Source: WHSW01 sp963821025 (GTDB lineage Bacteria > Actinomycetota > Thermoleophilia > Solirubrobacterales > 70-9). From it: a stretch of 64,000 nt of DNA. The stretch covers positions 806,001 through 870,000 of the forward strand of contig CAWGCG010000004.1 in the NCBI GenBank assembly GCA_963821025.1, in the 5' to 3' direction. This document shows, piece after piece, positions 1 to 8,814 of the stretch. Positions within the stretch are counted from its first letter, which is position 1. Every line of letters begins with the position of its first letter. A program made the position numbers and the translations under genes. The notes below the pieces were generated by a model that saw nothing but the letters and a program-made list of their open reading frames with translations, did not search any database and was not told the origin of the DNA.

Positions 1-1
1 G

Positions 2-3000
2 GCGGCGGTCGCCGAGGCCGACGAGGCGCCCGGCGGTCTCGAGCCGGAGGCGAATCCACTCGAGGGGCTCGCGGGCGGCGTCTTCGTCGGTCGCGATGCC
101 GAGCTCGACCAGATGCGGACGTTGCTCGAGGACGCGCTCGGCGGCCAGGGCCGGCTGCTGCTGCTCACCGGCGAGCCGGGGATCGGCAAGACCCGAACCG
201 CCGAGCAGCTCGCGACCTACGCCCGCGTCCGTGGCGCCCGCGTCTATTGGGGGCGCTGCGATGAGGCGGAGGGGGCGCCCGCCTACTGGCCCTGGTCGGA
301 GGCGATCCGCGCCTATGTTCGTGATGCCGACCCGGTCGGCCTGCGCTGGCAGCTCGGCAACCGCGCCGCCGACGTCGCCCGGATCGTGCCCGAGGTGGCC
401 GAGCGGCTCGGCGACCTCGGCGAGCTCGGGCCGATGGAGTCCGAGCAGGCGCGCTTTCGCGTCTTCGACTCGGTCGCCGAGTTCCTCGGCGGCGCCTCGA
501 GCGATCGGCCGCTGGTGCTCGTCCTCGACGACCTGCACTGGGCTGACGAGTCGTCGCTGCTGCTGTTGCGCTTCGTCGCCCGCCGGCTCGCCGGCACCGG
601 CCTGCTGGTGATCGGCACCTATCGCGACGTCGAGCTCGGTCGCCATCACCCGCTCGCCGAGACGCTCGGCGAGCTCTCCGGGGTCGAGGGCGCCCGGCGC
701 CTGGCGCTACGAGGGCTCGACCCCGAGGGAATCGCCAGCTACATCGAGCTCACCGCCGGGGTCGACCGCCCGCCGCCCGACCTCGCCGAGGCGATCCGCG
801 ACCAGACCGGCGGCAACCCCTTCTTCATCGGCGAGGTGGTCCGCTTGATGGCCGCCGAAGGCCGCCTCGGCGAGCAAGGCGCGCGCGACGAGGTCGCGAT
901 CCCCCAGGGGGTCCGCGAGGTCCTCGGGCGCCGGCTCGACCGCCAATCCGAAGCTGCCAACGACGTCCTCCGTCTGGCCGCGATCTGCGGCCGCGAGTTC
1001 CGCCTCGAGGTGATCCAGCTGATCAGCCGGCGACCGGCGGCCGAGGTCGAAGCGGCGCTCGACGAGGCGCTCGACGCGCGCTTGGTCAGCGAGTCACCCG
1101 GTGTGCCGGGCGGCTACCGCTTCGCCCACGCGCTCGTGCGCGAGACCCTTCAGGCCGAGGTCCCGGCCGCGCGCCGGGCGGTGATCCACCGCGAGATCGC
1201 CGAGGCGCTCGAGGCGGTCGGCAGCGCCGGGCTCGATCGCGATCTCGGCGAGCTCGCCCACCACTTCCTCGAGGCCGGTGCTGCCGGCGACAGTGCGCGG
1301 GCGGTGGACTATGCGACCCGGGCCGCCGCGCGCGCCACTGCCCGGCTCGCCCACGAGGAGGCCGCCGGGCTCTACGCGCGAGCACTCGAGGCGCTCGAGC
1401 TGGCGACGACCGACGAGCCCGAGCGCGAGCTCGAGCTGCTGCTGGCGCTCGGTGAGAGCCGGCGCCGGGCCGCCGAGGCCAGCGAGGCCCGGCCGACGTT
1501 CGAGCGCGCCGCTGATCTCGCGCGAACGCTCGACCGCCCCGAGGATCTGGCTCGCGCGGCGCTCGGTATCTGCCTCCTGGCGGAGGCCGGGGTGATCGAC
1601 GATCCGTTGATCGCACTGCTCACCGAGGCGCTGGAGCGGGTCGGCGAGCGCGACTCGCCGCTGCGCTCGCAGCTGCTCAGCGGCCTCGCCGCTCAGCTCT
1701 ACTGGATCGATCCGGCCGGGCGCTCGAACGAGCTCGGCCTCGAGGCGTTGGAGATGGCGCGCCGCCTCGACGACACCGAGACGCTGGCCCTGGCGCTGAT
1801 CCGCCGCCAGTTCACCGGTGGCGTCGGCGTGGCCGAGGCCCAGCGGCGGCTGCGCGAGAGCGGCGAGCTGCACGATCTCGCCAAGCGCCACGACGACCTC
1901 GAGCTCGAGCTGCGCGCGCACGTCTACCGGCTGCGCGACCGGCTCGAGCTCGGCGACATCGTCGGCGTCGACGCCGACCTGACCGCGTTCGAGCGGCTCG
2001 CCGGCGAGCTGCGCCAGCCCAACTACCAGTGGCAGATCCCGCTGCTGCGGGCCATGCGCGCCTTGATCAACGGGCGCTTCGATGATGCCGAGCGCTTGAT
2101 CGGCGAGGCGCGGGTTGGCGGCGAGCGCGCCCAGGAGCCGGTCGCGGCGATGTATCACGCGACTCAGCTGAGCCAGCTCTGTCGCCTGCGCCGGCGGCCC
2201 GACGACGTCCGCCGGCTCGCCGAATCGCCGCCGCTGCTCGGTGAGCTCGCCGAGCGCTACCCCGCAATCCCTGCCTGGCGCTGCTCGCTCGCCGCGGCGC
2301 ACGCCGAGCTCGGCCATCTCGGCGAGGCTCGCGCCGTGTTCGAGCCGCTCGCCGCCAACGGCTTCGAGGACCTGCCGTTCGACGCTCAGTGGGCGCTCTC
2401 GCTGTCGCTGCTCGGCGAGGTCGCAGTGGCGCTCGGTGACATCCAGCGCTGCGAGCACCTCTACGAGCTGCTGTTGCCGCTTGACGGGCTGACGATCGTC
2501 ACTGGACGCGCCGCCGTTTGTCAGGGCCCGGTCGCCCGGGTGCTCGGCCTGCTCGCCTCGGCCACCGGGCGCGATCGCGACGCCGAGCGACATCACGGCG
2601 AGGCGCTGGAGCTCGCCGAAGCGATGGGCGACCGGCCGATGGGCGCGCGGATCAGGCTGCACCTCGCCTCGCTGTTGCTGGAGCGCGACGACGACCAGCA
2701 TCGGCGGCGCGCGCTCGAAGATCTCGCCGCGGCGCTCGACACCGCCCAGGAGATCGGCATGGTCGGGCTCACCGAGGAGGCGCTCGCCGCCCGGCTCGAC
2801 GCTCAGGGCCTGAGCGCTCTCGACACGACCGCCTCGATCGACTTCATGATCGAGGCGGTTTCCTCCGAGCGCCCGGACATCACCGCCTACGCGGCCGCCG
2901 ACGGCCAGGTGACGATCCTGTTCTCCGACATCGAGAACTCGACCCTGATCACCGAGCGACTCGGCGACCGGCGCTGGCTCGCCGTCCTGCGTGCCCACAA

Positions 3001-3421
3001 CGCCGTCTTTCGTCGCCTCGTGCCCGCGCACGGAGGGGTCGAGGTCAAGAACCAAGGCGACGGCTTCATGCTCGTCTTCCCGGACTCGGGCCGCGCGGTC
3101 GAGTGCGCGATCGCGATTCAGCGGGCGCTCGCCGAGGGCGACCTCGCCGAGGGCGAGCGGATCCGGGTGCGGATTGGCATGCACGCCGGTGAGGCGATCC
3201 GCGAGGAGGGCGACTTCTTCGGTCGCAGCGTGATCGTGGCGGCGCGGATCGCCGCCGAGGCCGGCGGAGGCGAGATCCTGGTCTCGGAGGAGCTCAAGCG
3301 CCGAGTGCAGGGCGCGGCGGCGGCGCTCGACTTCGACCGGGGTCGCGAGATCGAGCTCAAGGGGCTCGCCGGGACCCAGCGCGTCTACAGGGCCGACTGG
3401 GAGCAGGCGGTGGCGGCCTGA
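2..3421 (+). CDS. STAND/AAA ATPase fused to C-terminal nucleotide cyclase domain (5' end outside window)
   Basis: The reading frame is open from the first bases, so the start lies upstream; about 1139 residues are visible. Residues about 28-60 read FVGRDAELDQ followed by the P-loop GEPGIGKT, and LVLVLDDLHWAD near residue 180 is Walker B. This is the predicted ATPase module seen in LuxR/MalT-like and cyclase-associated STAND proteins. The middle is a long Ala/Leu/Glu-rich, TPR-like helical stretch. The last ~160 residues are a class III adenylate/guanylate cyclase domain: VTILFSDIENST carries the first metal Asp, KNQGDGFMLVF the second, and GMHAGEAIREEGDFFG follows. The usual order in actinobacteria is cyclase then ATPase, so a C-terminal cyclase is the less common arrangement. 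No membrane segment is visible, so it is probably a cytoplasmic cAMP/cGMP-producing sensor. Its signal is unknown. Confidence 0.88.
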   Translation, partial: AAVAEADEAPGGLEPEANPLEGLAGGVFVGRDAELDQMRTLLEDALGGQGRLLLLTGEPGIGKTRTAEQLATYARVRGARVYWGRCDEAEGAPAYWPWSEAIRAYVRDADPVGLRWQLGNRAADVARIVPEVAERLGDLGELGPMESEQARFRVFDSVAEFLGGASSDRPLVLVLDDLHWADESSLLLLRFVARRLAGTGLLVIGTYRDVELGRHHPLAETLGELSGVEGARRLALRGLDPEGIASYIELTAGVDRPPPDLAEAIRDQTGGNPFFIGEVVRLMAAEGRLGEQGARDEVAIPQGVREVLGRRLDRQSEAANDVLRLAAICGREFRLEVIQLISRRPAAEVEAALDEALDARLVSESPGVPGGYRFAHALVRETLQAEVPAARRAVIHREIAEALEAVGSAGLDRDLGELAHHFLEAGAAGDSARAVDYATRAAARATARLAHEEAAGLYARALEALELATTDEPERELELLLALGESRRRAAEASEARPTFERAADLARTLDRPEDLARAALGICLLAEAGVIDDPLIALLTEALERVGERDSPLRSQLLSGLAAQLYWIDPAGRSNELGLEALEMARRLDDTETLALALIRRQFTGGVGVAEAQRRLRESGELHDLAKRHDDLELELRAHVYRLRDRLELGDIVGVDADLTAFERLAGELRQPNYQWQIPLLRAMRALINGRFDDAERLIGEARVGGERAQEPVAAMYHATQLSQLCRLRRRPDDVRRLAESPPLLGELAERYPAIPAWRCSLAAAHAELGHLGEARAVFEPLAANGFEDLPFDAQWALSLSLLGEVAVALGDIQRCEHLYELLLPLDGLTIVTGRAAVCQGPVARVLGLLASATGRDRDAERHHGEALELAEAMGDRPMGARIRLHLASLLLERDDDQHRRRALEDLAAALDTAQEIGMVGLTEEALAARLDAQGLSALDTTASIDFMIEAVSSERPDITAYAAADGQVTILFSDIENSTLITERLGDRRWLAVLRAHNAVFRRLVPAHGGVEVKNQGDGFMLVFPDSGRAVECAIAIQRALAEGDLAEGERIRVRIGMHAGEAIREEGDFFGRSVIVAARIAAEAGGGEILVSEELKRRVQGAAAALDFDRGREIELKGLAGTQRVYRADWEQAVAA

Positions 3422-3439
3422 GCCGACCGCCCGCCGGGG

Positions 3440-4429
3440 TCAGGCGGCGGTGAGCCAGGCAACCGGGTTGCGGACCAGCATCTGCTCGAGCTGGTCCTCA
3501 CCCATGCCGCCCTCGAGCAGGTCCGGGATCACGCGCCGGTGGATGATCCGGATGTCCCAGTCCTTGGCCATCCCCGCGGCGAGCATCTGCTCGACCACAT
3601 GGTGGGGAAACCAGTCGATCGTCGCGCACGAGTCGGCCGAGAGGAATATCCGGTCCGCGTAACCGCGCTCGAGTAAAGACAGGACGGTGCGATTGCGGTT
3701 CTCATACGGCTGATACATCTCGAGCCCGTAGCGGTCCATCCCGATCCAGACACCGGTTTCGAGCACCCCTTCGATGTAGCCGAGGTCGTCGCTGTCACCG
3801 GTGTGGGCGATCTGGATCTTGCTCGGTTCGAGGCCCTCCTCGAGCAGGATCTCGACCTGGCGTGGTGCCGTGTTGCTCGCGGGCCTCGAGTGGGCCATGA
3901 TCGGAGCGCCGGTTCGCAGGCTGGCGCGCGCGGCGGCGCGGTGAACCTTCTCGACGTTCTCGGTCACCCCGGGCTCGTCGGCGGCGCACTTGATGAACGC
4001 AGCCTTGATCTCGGTGCCCTGGATCCCCTGCTCGATGTCCGAGACGAAGAGCTCGGCGATCGCATCCGCGTCGCGGCTGATGAGGAAGGTCGGCAGATGG
4101 TCATAGGTGTAGATCCCGGTACAGGCGACAACCTGGAGCCCCGTCTGCTCGGAGACGCTGCGCATGAACTCGACGTCGCGACCGAGAAACATCGCGGTCG
4201 GGTCACAGATCGAGCGCACCCCGAGCTCGACCGCGGCGCTCGCCGCCTCGACCGCTGCCCCGTGCTCGCCACCGGGCTCGATCGCCCGCTCCGGGATGCC
4301 GCCGGAGCTGCCGACGTTCGGCCACTGATCGTGGACCGCCTCGTCGCGCGTCCGCAGGTGCTCATGGATCAGCGTGGTGCCGAGATCGGCGGGGTCGATG
4401 GTCCCGGTTACGGTCTCGATCGCGGTCAT
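3440..4429 (-). CDS. phosphotriesterase-family metal-dependent hydrolase
   Basis: The 329-residue protein has the binuclear metal site of the PTE/amidohydrolase superfamily: HEH at residues 22-24, a candidate carboxylated lysine in FIKCAADE near residue 147, MAHSRP and IAHTGDSDD supplying two further histidines, and SADSC supplying the final aspartate. Length matches bacterial PTE-like proteins (320-350). Family members are lactonases, amidases or phosphotriesterases, and the substrate cannot be read from the sequence. There is no signal peptide, so it is probably cytoplasmic. It is convergent with the ATPase-cyclase gene, with an 18-bp gap. Confidence 0.88.
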   Translation of the reverse strand: MTAIETVTGTIDPADLGTTLIHEHLRTRDEAVHDQWPNVGSSGGIPERAIEPGGEHGAAVEAASAAVELGVRSICDPTAMFLGRDVEFMRSVSEQTGLQVVACTGIYTYDHLPTFLISRDADAIAELFVSDIEQGIQGTEIKAAFIKCAADEPGVTENVEKVHRAAARASLRTGAPIMAHSRPASNTAPRQVEILLEEGLEPSKIQIAHTGDSDDLGYIEGVLETGVWIGMDRYGLEMYQPYENRNRTVLSLLERGYADRIFLSADSCATIDWFPHHVVEQMLAAGMAKDWDIRIIHRRVIPDLLEGGMGEDQLEQMLVRNPVAWLTAA

Positions 4430-4461
4430 CGCGGCGCTCAGTCTATGCGCGGCCGGCCGCC

Positions 4462-4548
4462 TCAGGTGAGCCTGACCACGGCGATCACCATCGATGCCAG
4501 CAGGCAGGCGACGAGCACGATCATCATGTACTTCCAGCTTCTCGGCAT
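4462..4548 (-). CDS. possible 28-residue single-pass membrane peptide
   Basis: A short frame starting with MPRSWKYMMIV encodes a basic N-terminus followed by one strongly hydrophobic stretch (MMIVLVACLLASMVIAVV) and a short positive tail. It sits between two divergently placed genes. I see no convincing Shine-Dalgarno sequence, so it could equally be chance coding in GC-rich DNA. It is reported because the hydrophobic profile is that of a typical tiny membrane protein. Confidence 0.3.
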   Translation of the reverse strand: MPRSWKYMMIVLVACLLASMVIAVVRLT

Positions 4549-4614
4549 CGGTCGGCGAACGCTGCGGCCCGCCCGGATAGTATGCGCGCGCGCGTTTCGG
4601 GAAGGGAGCTTGGG

Positions 4615-5058
4615 TTGCTGAAGCGGATCGTGGTCGGAACCGACGGATCGAGCACCGCGGCCGAGGCGGTCGCTCAGGCGATCGAGCTCGCCACGGCGCT
4701 GGGCTCGACGCTCGAGATCGTCAGCGCCTACGAGCCGGTCGGCGGGTATCGGTTGCGCGAGGAGTCGGGCGAGATCCCCGGCGACGTCGCCCACGCGGTC
4801 GGCCCGCGCGAGGACGTCAACGTGATCCTCGAGAACGCTGCCGGCCCGGCCAAGGAGGCCGGTCTGGAGGTCACCACCCACGCCCGCGAGGGCGATCCGG
4901 CGGCCGTGATCCTCGACCTTGCGGAGGAGATCGGCGCCGACCTGATCGTGGTCGGCAACAAGGGCATGACCGGGGCCCGCCGATTCATGCTCGGCAGCGT
5001 CCCGAACAAGATCTCCCACCACGCCCCCTGCGGTGTGTTCATCGCTCGCACCACCTGA
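4615..5058 (+). CDS. universal stress protein (UspA family)
   Basis: The protein begins LKRIVVGTDGSSTAAEAV, the classic UspA first strand with nucleotide-loop residues. It ends with the ATP-binding type motif GNKGMTGARRFMLGSVPNKI and CGVFIART, giving 147 residues, the normal length of a single-domain UspA. The TTG start at 4615 is chosen over an upstream ATG at 4582. It places the conserved first strand at the N-terminus and has GAAGGGAG six bases upstream as ribosome binding site. USPs bind ATP and support survival under stress. It is a stand-alone gene, divergent from the hydrolase. Confidence 0.92.
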   Translation: MLKRIVVGTDGSSTAAEAVAQAIELATALGSTLEIVSAYEPVGGYRLREESGEIPGDVAHAVGPREDVNVILENAAGPAKEAGLEVTTHAREGDPAAVILDLAEEIGADLIVVGNKGMTGARRFMLGSVPNKISHHAPCGVFIARTT

Positions 5059-5067
5059 TCGGGGTGC

Positions 5068-6393
5068 TCAGGGCCGGTCGCAGTGGCGCTGCGGCTCGGT
5101 CGCGCGCAGCGCGTCGAGCGCCCCGGGGCCGTAAAAACGCTTCGGTGAACCGGGCCGCGCCGTGCACCGCAGCCGTTCGGCGAGGCGCTGCGGGCTCGGG
5201 TCGGCGCCCGAAACCCGGGTCGCCCGAACCAAGGCGGCGACGCCGCTGGTGTGGGCCGCCGACATCGAGGTGCCGAGGTCGGGGCGCAGCCCGAAGCGCC
5301 TCAAACCACTGCCGCAGTCGCCCGGAAAGCACTCGTAGGTGAGCTGGAAGATCGGCCGCAGGTCGGCCGCGCACTCGCTTCGTGAGGCGGCTCCTCGCGC
5401 AACTCCGCCGCCCGGCGCGAGTAGGTCGGTGCGCTTTCGATAGTGCGAGTAGGCCGCGAGGCAGCCGTGCTCGGTGGTCGCGCCGACGGCGAGCACCCCG
5501 GGCGCGGCGCCGGGGAACAGCGCCCGGGGGCGGCCGTTGCCATCGAGCGCGTTGCCGGCCGCCGCGACCACCAGCGATCCGAGCCGCCTCGCCTTGCGCG
5601 CCGCCGCACAGACGGTAGGGACCTGCTCGCAGCTTCTGACGGCGGAGTCGAACTGGAGCGAGACGTTGATGATCTGAGCGCCGTTTCGCGCCGCCCAGAG
5701 GATTCCCTGGCCGACGTCGGTGGCGCTCCCGGCCCCGGCGGCATCGAGGACGCGGACCGGCATCAGCTCGGCGCCGTAGGCGATCCCGGTGAGGAAGTCG
5801 TCGCTGGACGACGGCCCCTCGAGGCTGATCTGCTCGGCGATCGTTCCGGCGACGTGGGTGCCGTGGCCGTTCTCGTCGAGCGGCAGCGAATCGTCGTCGA
5901 CGAGATCGATCCCGGGGACGAACTGCGCCGGCGAGAAGTCGGGCGCGACTTGGCCGCCCGGGGCGGAGGTGTAGGCGATCCCGCTGTCGACCACCGCGAC
6001 CGTGGTCCCGGCGCCGCCGGCCGCGCCCGCCGCGATCGCCCGGTCCCAGGCAGCGCCGATCCGGATCCCGCCGGGGCGGCCGAGCAGGTTCCACTGATCG
6101 GCCTGCCAGCCACCCGGCGTGCCCGAACTGCCCTGGTCGAACGGGACCACCGACGCCCGGGCGATCCAGTTCGGCTCGGCAAAGCGCACCCGGGGATCGC
6201 GCTCGAGCCGCGAGATCGTTCCGCCGACCGAGCTTCCCGGCGCCACCCTGAGGACCCGCGTCTCGCCCTCGCCCAAGCCGATGACGACCTCGCCGGGGAG
6301 ATGGCTGCGGGCGCCGGCGCCCGCGGGCAGCGCGATCAACGCCAGCCCGAGGGCGGCGCAGCCGAGCGCCAGTGTCAGCGAGATGCGATTCAT
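5068..6393 (-). CDS. secreted subtilisin-like serine protease (S8)
   Basis: The 441-residue protein starts with a Sec signal peptide (MNRISLTLALG..., cleavage probably near AGAGA). A short inhibitor-like propeptide follows (GEVVIGLGEG...RFAEPNWIA). The S8 catalytic triad is complete: Asp in VAVVDSGIAY (about residue 133), His in NGHGTHVAGTI (about 178) and Ser in GTSMSAAHTSG (about 376). The oxyanion-hole Asn is in VVAAAGNALDG. The start at 6393 is preferred because the upstream extension (MLREL plus polyglycine) precedes a proper signal sequence. An extracellular degradative role is inferred. No anchoring domain is visible. Confidence 0.92.
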   Translation of the reverse strand: MNRISLTLALGCAALGLALIALPAGAGARSHLPGEVVIGLGEGETRVLRVAPGSSVGGTISRLERDPRVRFAEPNWIARASVVPFDQGSSGTPGGWQADQWNLLGRPGGIRIGAAWDRAIAAGAAGGAGTTVAVVDSGIAYTSAPGGQVAPDFSPAQFVPGIDLVDDDSLPLDENGHGTHVAGTIAEQISLEGPSSSDDFLTGIAYGAELMPVRVLDAAGAGSATDVGQGILWAARNGAQIINVSLQFDSAVRSCEQVPTVCAAARKARRLGSLVVAAAGNALDGNGRPRALFPGAAPGVLAVGATTEHGCLAAYSHYRKRTDLLAPGGGVARGAASRSECAADLRPIFQLTYECFPGDCGSGLRRFGLRPDLGTSMSAAHTSGVAALVRATRVSGADPSPQRLAERLRCTARPGSPKRFYGPGALDALRATEPQRHCDRP

Positions 6394-6469
6394 TTTCCAG
6401 GAGTGCCCGCCGCCGCCCCCCAGTTCACGCAACACCGAAGGATGGCGAAAGTTCTCGATACTTGGACCG

Positions 6470-6940
6470 ATGTCGCAGCTCAGCCCCGACGACCTCGACC
6501 GCCGGCTGATGGGCCTGGCGCTCGAACAGGCCGAGCGCGCGGCCGCTCATGGCGATGTCCCGATCGGCGCCGTCCTCACACGAGCCGATGAGGTGCTCGG
6601 CGCCGCCGGCAATGAGCGTGAGCTGCGCGCCGACCCCACCGCCCACGCCGAGATCCTGGCCCTGCGCGCGGCCGCGGGGCGGCTCGGCGGTTGGCGGTTG
6701 CCCGACTCGACGCTGTACGTGACCCTGGAGCCATGCGCAATGTGCGCGGGGGCGATCGTGCTCGCCCGGGTGCCGCGGGTGGTATTCGCCGCCTCGGATC
6801 CGAAGGCAGGCGCCGCCGGCAGCGTCCTCGATGTGCTCTCCGACCCGCGGCTGAATCACCGGCCGCAGGTCGACGCGGGCGTCCTTGCCGAGCGCTCGGC
6901 GGCCTTGTTGAGCGACTTCTTCGCTTCCCGCCGCGGTTAG
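6470..6940 (+). CDS. tadA: tRNA adenosine(34) deaminase TadA-like
   Basis: A 156-residue cytidine/deoxycytidylate deaminase-fold protein. It carries the zinc motif HAE (PTAHAEILAL, residue about 57) with catalytic Glu, and PCAMCAG (about residue 88) with the two zinc cysteines. TLYVTLEPCAMCAGAI and the position of GDVPIGAVL match TadA, which converts A34 to inosine in tRNA-Arg(ACG). The ATG at 6470 is chosen because homology begins at MSQLSPDDLD; an upstream in-frame extension lacks similarity. A guanine deaminase-like role is possible but less likely. Confidence 0.88.
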   Translation: MSQLSPDDLDRRLMGLALEQAERAAAHGDVPIGAVLTRADEVLGAAGNERELRADPTAHAEILALRAAAGRLGGWRLPDSTLYVTLEPCAMCAGAIVLARVPRVVFAASDPKAGAAGSVLDVLSDPRLNHRPQVDAGVLAERSAALLSDFFASRRG

Positions 6941-6951
6941 GCTGGCCGGCC

Positions 6952-7290
6952 GTGGAGGCGCACGAGCCACCGGCCGGCGGGCGATCAACCCGGCGCTATC
7001 AGCGAGGCACCGATGAGTTCACCCGAGTGCTCGCCTTCAGCGATGCCGTGTTCGCTATCGCGATGACCCTGCTGGTGGTCGGAATCGAGGTCCCCGAGCT
7101 CAGCGAAACCGACAGCGTCGACGAGCTCGCCGGGGCGCTCAACGATGACCTCCCCAGCTTCATCAGCTTCGTGATCAGCTTCCTGGTCATCGGTCGCTAC
7201 TGGGTCGCCCACCACAGCTTCATCAACCGGCTGGCCGCGATCGACGCGCGCCTGATCGGGATCAACCTGATCTACCTGCTGTTCATCGCC
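6952..7290 (+). pseudogene. TMEM175-family (DUF1211) potassium channel, 3' half missing
   Basis: From the GTG at 6952 the frame reads a normal TMEM175 N-terminus: RVLAFSDAVFAIAMTLLVV (the TM1 signature with the FSD motif), then WVAHHSFINRL and INLIYLLFIA. Homology stops abruptly at 7290. The frame continues as Arg-rich junk because it runs antisense through the beginning of another gene. About 100 residues of an expected ~200 remain, so it should not make a working channel. It follows tadA by 11 bases. The breakpoint coincides with the breakpoint of the opposing LuxR fragment. Confidence 0.82.
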
Positions 7291-7512
7291 TGCGACCCAC
7301 GCCGTGTGCTCAGAGACCCCGCTGTCCTCGAGCCACGAGCGCACCAGCATCGTCTTGCCGCTGCCTGCGGGAGCGCAGACGAGAACCACGCAGTCGGCCG
7401 GGGCCGCAGACAGTTGCTCGAACAGCGCCTCGCGACGCACGAGACGCCCGTGGCTGGACGGCCCTCGCACCCGTGCGAGCGGGACCCTGCCGCGGTCCCC
7501 ATTGCGATCCAT
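7291..7512 (-). pseudogene. LuxR/MalT-like ATPase regulator, only the N-terminal 74 codons
   Basis: Starting from the ATG at 7512 the frame reads VRGPSSHGRLVRREALFEQL, then a P-loop, APAGSGKTMLVRSWLEDSG, and TAWVA. This is the invariant N-terminus of MalT-type LuxR regulators, which are ~900 residues long. Homology ends at 7291-7297, exactly where the opposing TMEM175 fragment ends. The helical repeats and the C-terminal helix-turn-helix are absent. It is read as a deletion scar, although an assembly join could give the same picture. Confidence 0.8.
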
Positions 7513-7619
7513 CGCAGGCCAGTATCTCCGTCGAGCGCCGTCGGCGCAACGGTCGGCAGAGATGGTGTGCGCGGAGGACCCATCGACTGGGTCCTCCGCA
7601 CCGGTAGGGATTGCGCCGC

Positions 7620-8078
7620 CTAGGCGGCCAGAGCCGCTTCCTCGGACAGGTCGTCGGCCTGCATCCGCGCGAGCGCGGCGTCGAGCACGGCGTACTCGGC
7701 CTCGACCACGGCCGAATAGGCGAAGTCGATCGCGAACCGCGCCTCTTCCTCGGCCCGGTCTGCGTGGTGCTGGGCCTTGTGCACGTCGTGCTCCGCTTTG
7801 CGGGAGTCGATGTCGGCGCGAATCTTGGCGACCGCCTTGTCCCAGCTTCGCTGGACATCGGACCACCCGGACGAGATCCGGTCGCGACCCTCGTCGGCCT
7901 TCTCGCGCAGCTCCTGGGCCTGTTGCTCACCGACGGCGCGCGCCGCATCACGGTCGGCCTCGATGTCGGACTTGGTCTTATCCCTCGCCGCGGCGACGCG
8001 CTTCTCGGCCTCCTCCGCGCGAGCCGACAGCTTGCGCAGCTCGTCCGAGAGCTTGGTGAGATCTTCCGATACGGCCAT
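7620..8078 (-). CDS. coiled-coil protein, paralogue of 21022-21450
   Basis: The 152-residue protein is Ala/Glu/Lys/Arg-rich. It is predicted to be almost entirely helical with heptad-like spacing (LSDELRKLSARAEEAEKRVA). It has a central RSWDKAVAKIRADIDSRKAEHDV block and a conserved tail, FAIDFAYSAVVEAEYAVLDAALAR. The tail and the WxDVQRSW block recur in the product of 21022-21450 (FAIDYAVAAIDEAEYAVLDAALAR), making the two paralogues. A good ribosome site (GGAGGC) precedes the ATG. No enzymatic motif is seen and the function is unknown. It lies just beyond the 7.29-kb breakpoint. Confidence 0.8.
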   Translation of the reverse strand: MAVSEDLTKLSDELRKLSARAEEAEKRVAAARDKTKSDIEADRDAARAVGEQQAQELREKADEGRDRISSGWSDVQRSWDKAVAKIRADIDSRKAEHDVHKAQHHADRAEEEARFAIDFAYSAVVEAEYAVLDAALARMQADDLSEEAALAA

Positions 8079-8364
8079 TTTCAGCCTCCTGTCGTTGACT
8101 GAGCCGAGGATGAGTGATGGCCGAGTGAGCAGGCGTCATCCATTCTTCGTGATCTTCCGAGCGTCTCCTGGGATGTGGTCGACGGCGGTGACCCGTCACA
8201 GGATGTCGGCGCGGCCGGCCGGGGGCACGAACGAGGCCCGATTCCGTTTTCACGGCTCGACGCCCTTTCCGCCTGAGCGCCTCGTTCAGGTGTGGCTGCG
8301 GATCGCCTTCCGGCTGCCGCGCGTCATCGGCCATCGGACCGCGGGGCCGTGATGGCGCGATCGG

Positions 8365-8814
8365 TCAGTGGCCGCCCGCCGTGATGACCGTGATCCTGTT
8401 CGTGATTCCACCGACGCCCGGGACCTGAGATACCGCCTCGAACGCCGCATCGCTCTCGTCCTGGCGCTTGACCTCCCCCTTCATGGTCAGCCAGGCGGCG
8501 TCCACTTTGACCTCGATCTGGTCGGCGCGCACGCCGGGGCTTGACATCAGCGCCTGCAGCGCGGCACCCCGGATCTCGGCGTCCTCCCAGTGATCGCGCG
8601 GATCGACAGAGAGTTCGTCATACACGTCGCGGACGCCGCGCACCGACTTTGCGATCTCAACCGCCGCGTGGCGCTGCTGCGGTGTGCCGACAGTGCCTCG
8701 GAGCGTCACCGCGCCTGCTCGCTCTGACACGGCTACCTCGCCCGGGTGCGGGATGCGGGGGTCGCGACCGTAGTTCGCTCGGATCTCGTCGCTGATGAGG
8801 TTCTCGTTGAGCAT
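8365..8814 (-). CDS. BON-domain protein
   Basis: A 149-residue protein with two BON-like modules: residues ~5-75 (ISDEIRANYGRDPRI...VAVSERAGAVTLRGTVGTP...VRGVRDVYDEL) and ~80-145 (DAEIRGAALQAL...ADQIEVKVDAAWLTMKGEV...VPGVGGITNRI). Each has the xVxLxGxV strand and the GVxxVxN end. BON domains bind phospholipid or other ligands and are common in osmotic-stress proteins. There is no signal peptide, so it is probably cytoplasmic. The start at 8814 is supported by GAGGAGCG upstream; an upstream in-frame ATG at 8862 would add a non-homologous extension. Confidence 0.88.
   Translation of the reverse strand: MLNENLISDEIRANYGRDPRIPHPGEVAVSERAGAVTLRGTVGTPQQRHAAVEIAKSVRGVRDVYDELSVDPRDHWEDAEIRGAALQALMSSPGVRADQIEVKVDAAWLTMKGEVKRQDESDAAFEAVSQVPGVGGITNRITVITAGGH

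Noticed and set aside
1094..3184. 696-codon minus-strand frame inside the ATPase-cyclase gene
   Set aside because: It lacks any recognisable motif and mirrors the plus-strand coding sequence; the sense frame carries P-loop and cyclase motifs.
5443..6591. 382-codon plus-strand frame over the protease
   Set aside because: Shadow of the subtilisin gene; the catalytic triad is on the minus strand.
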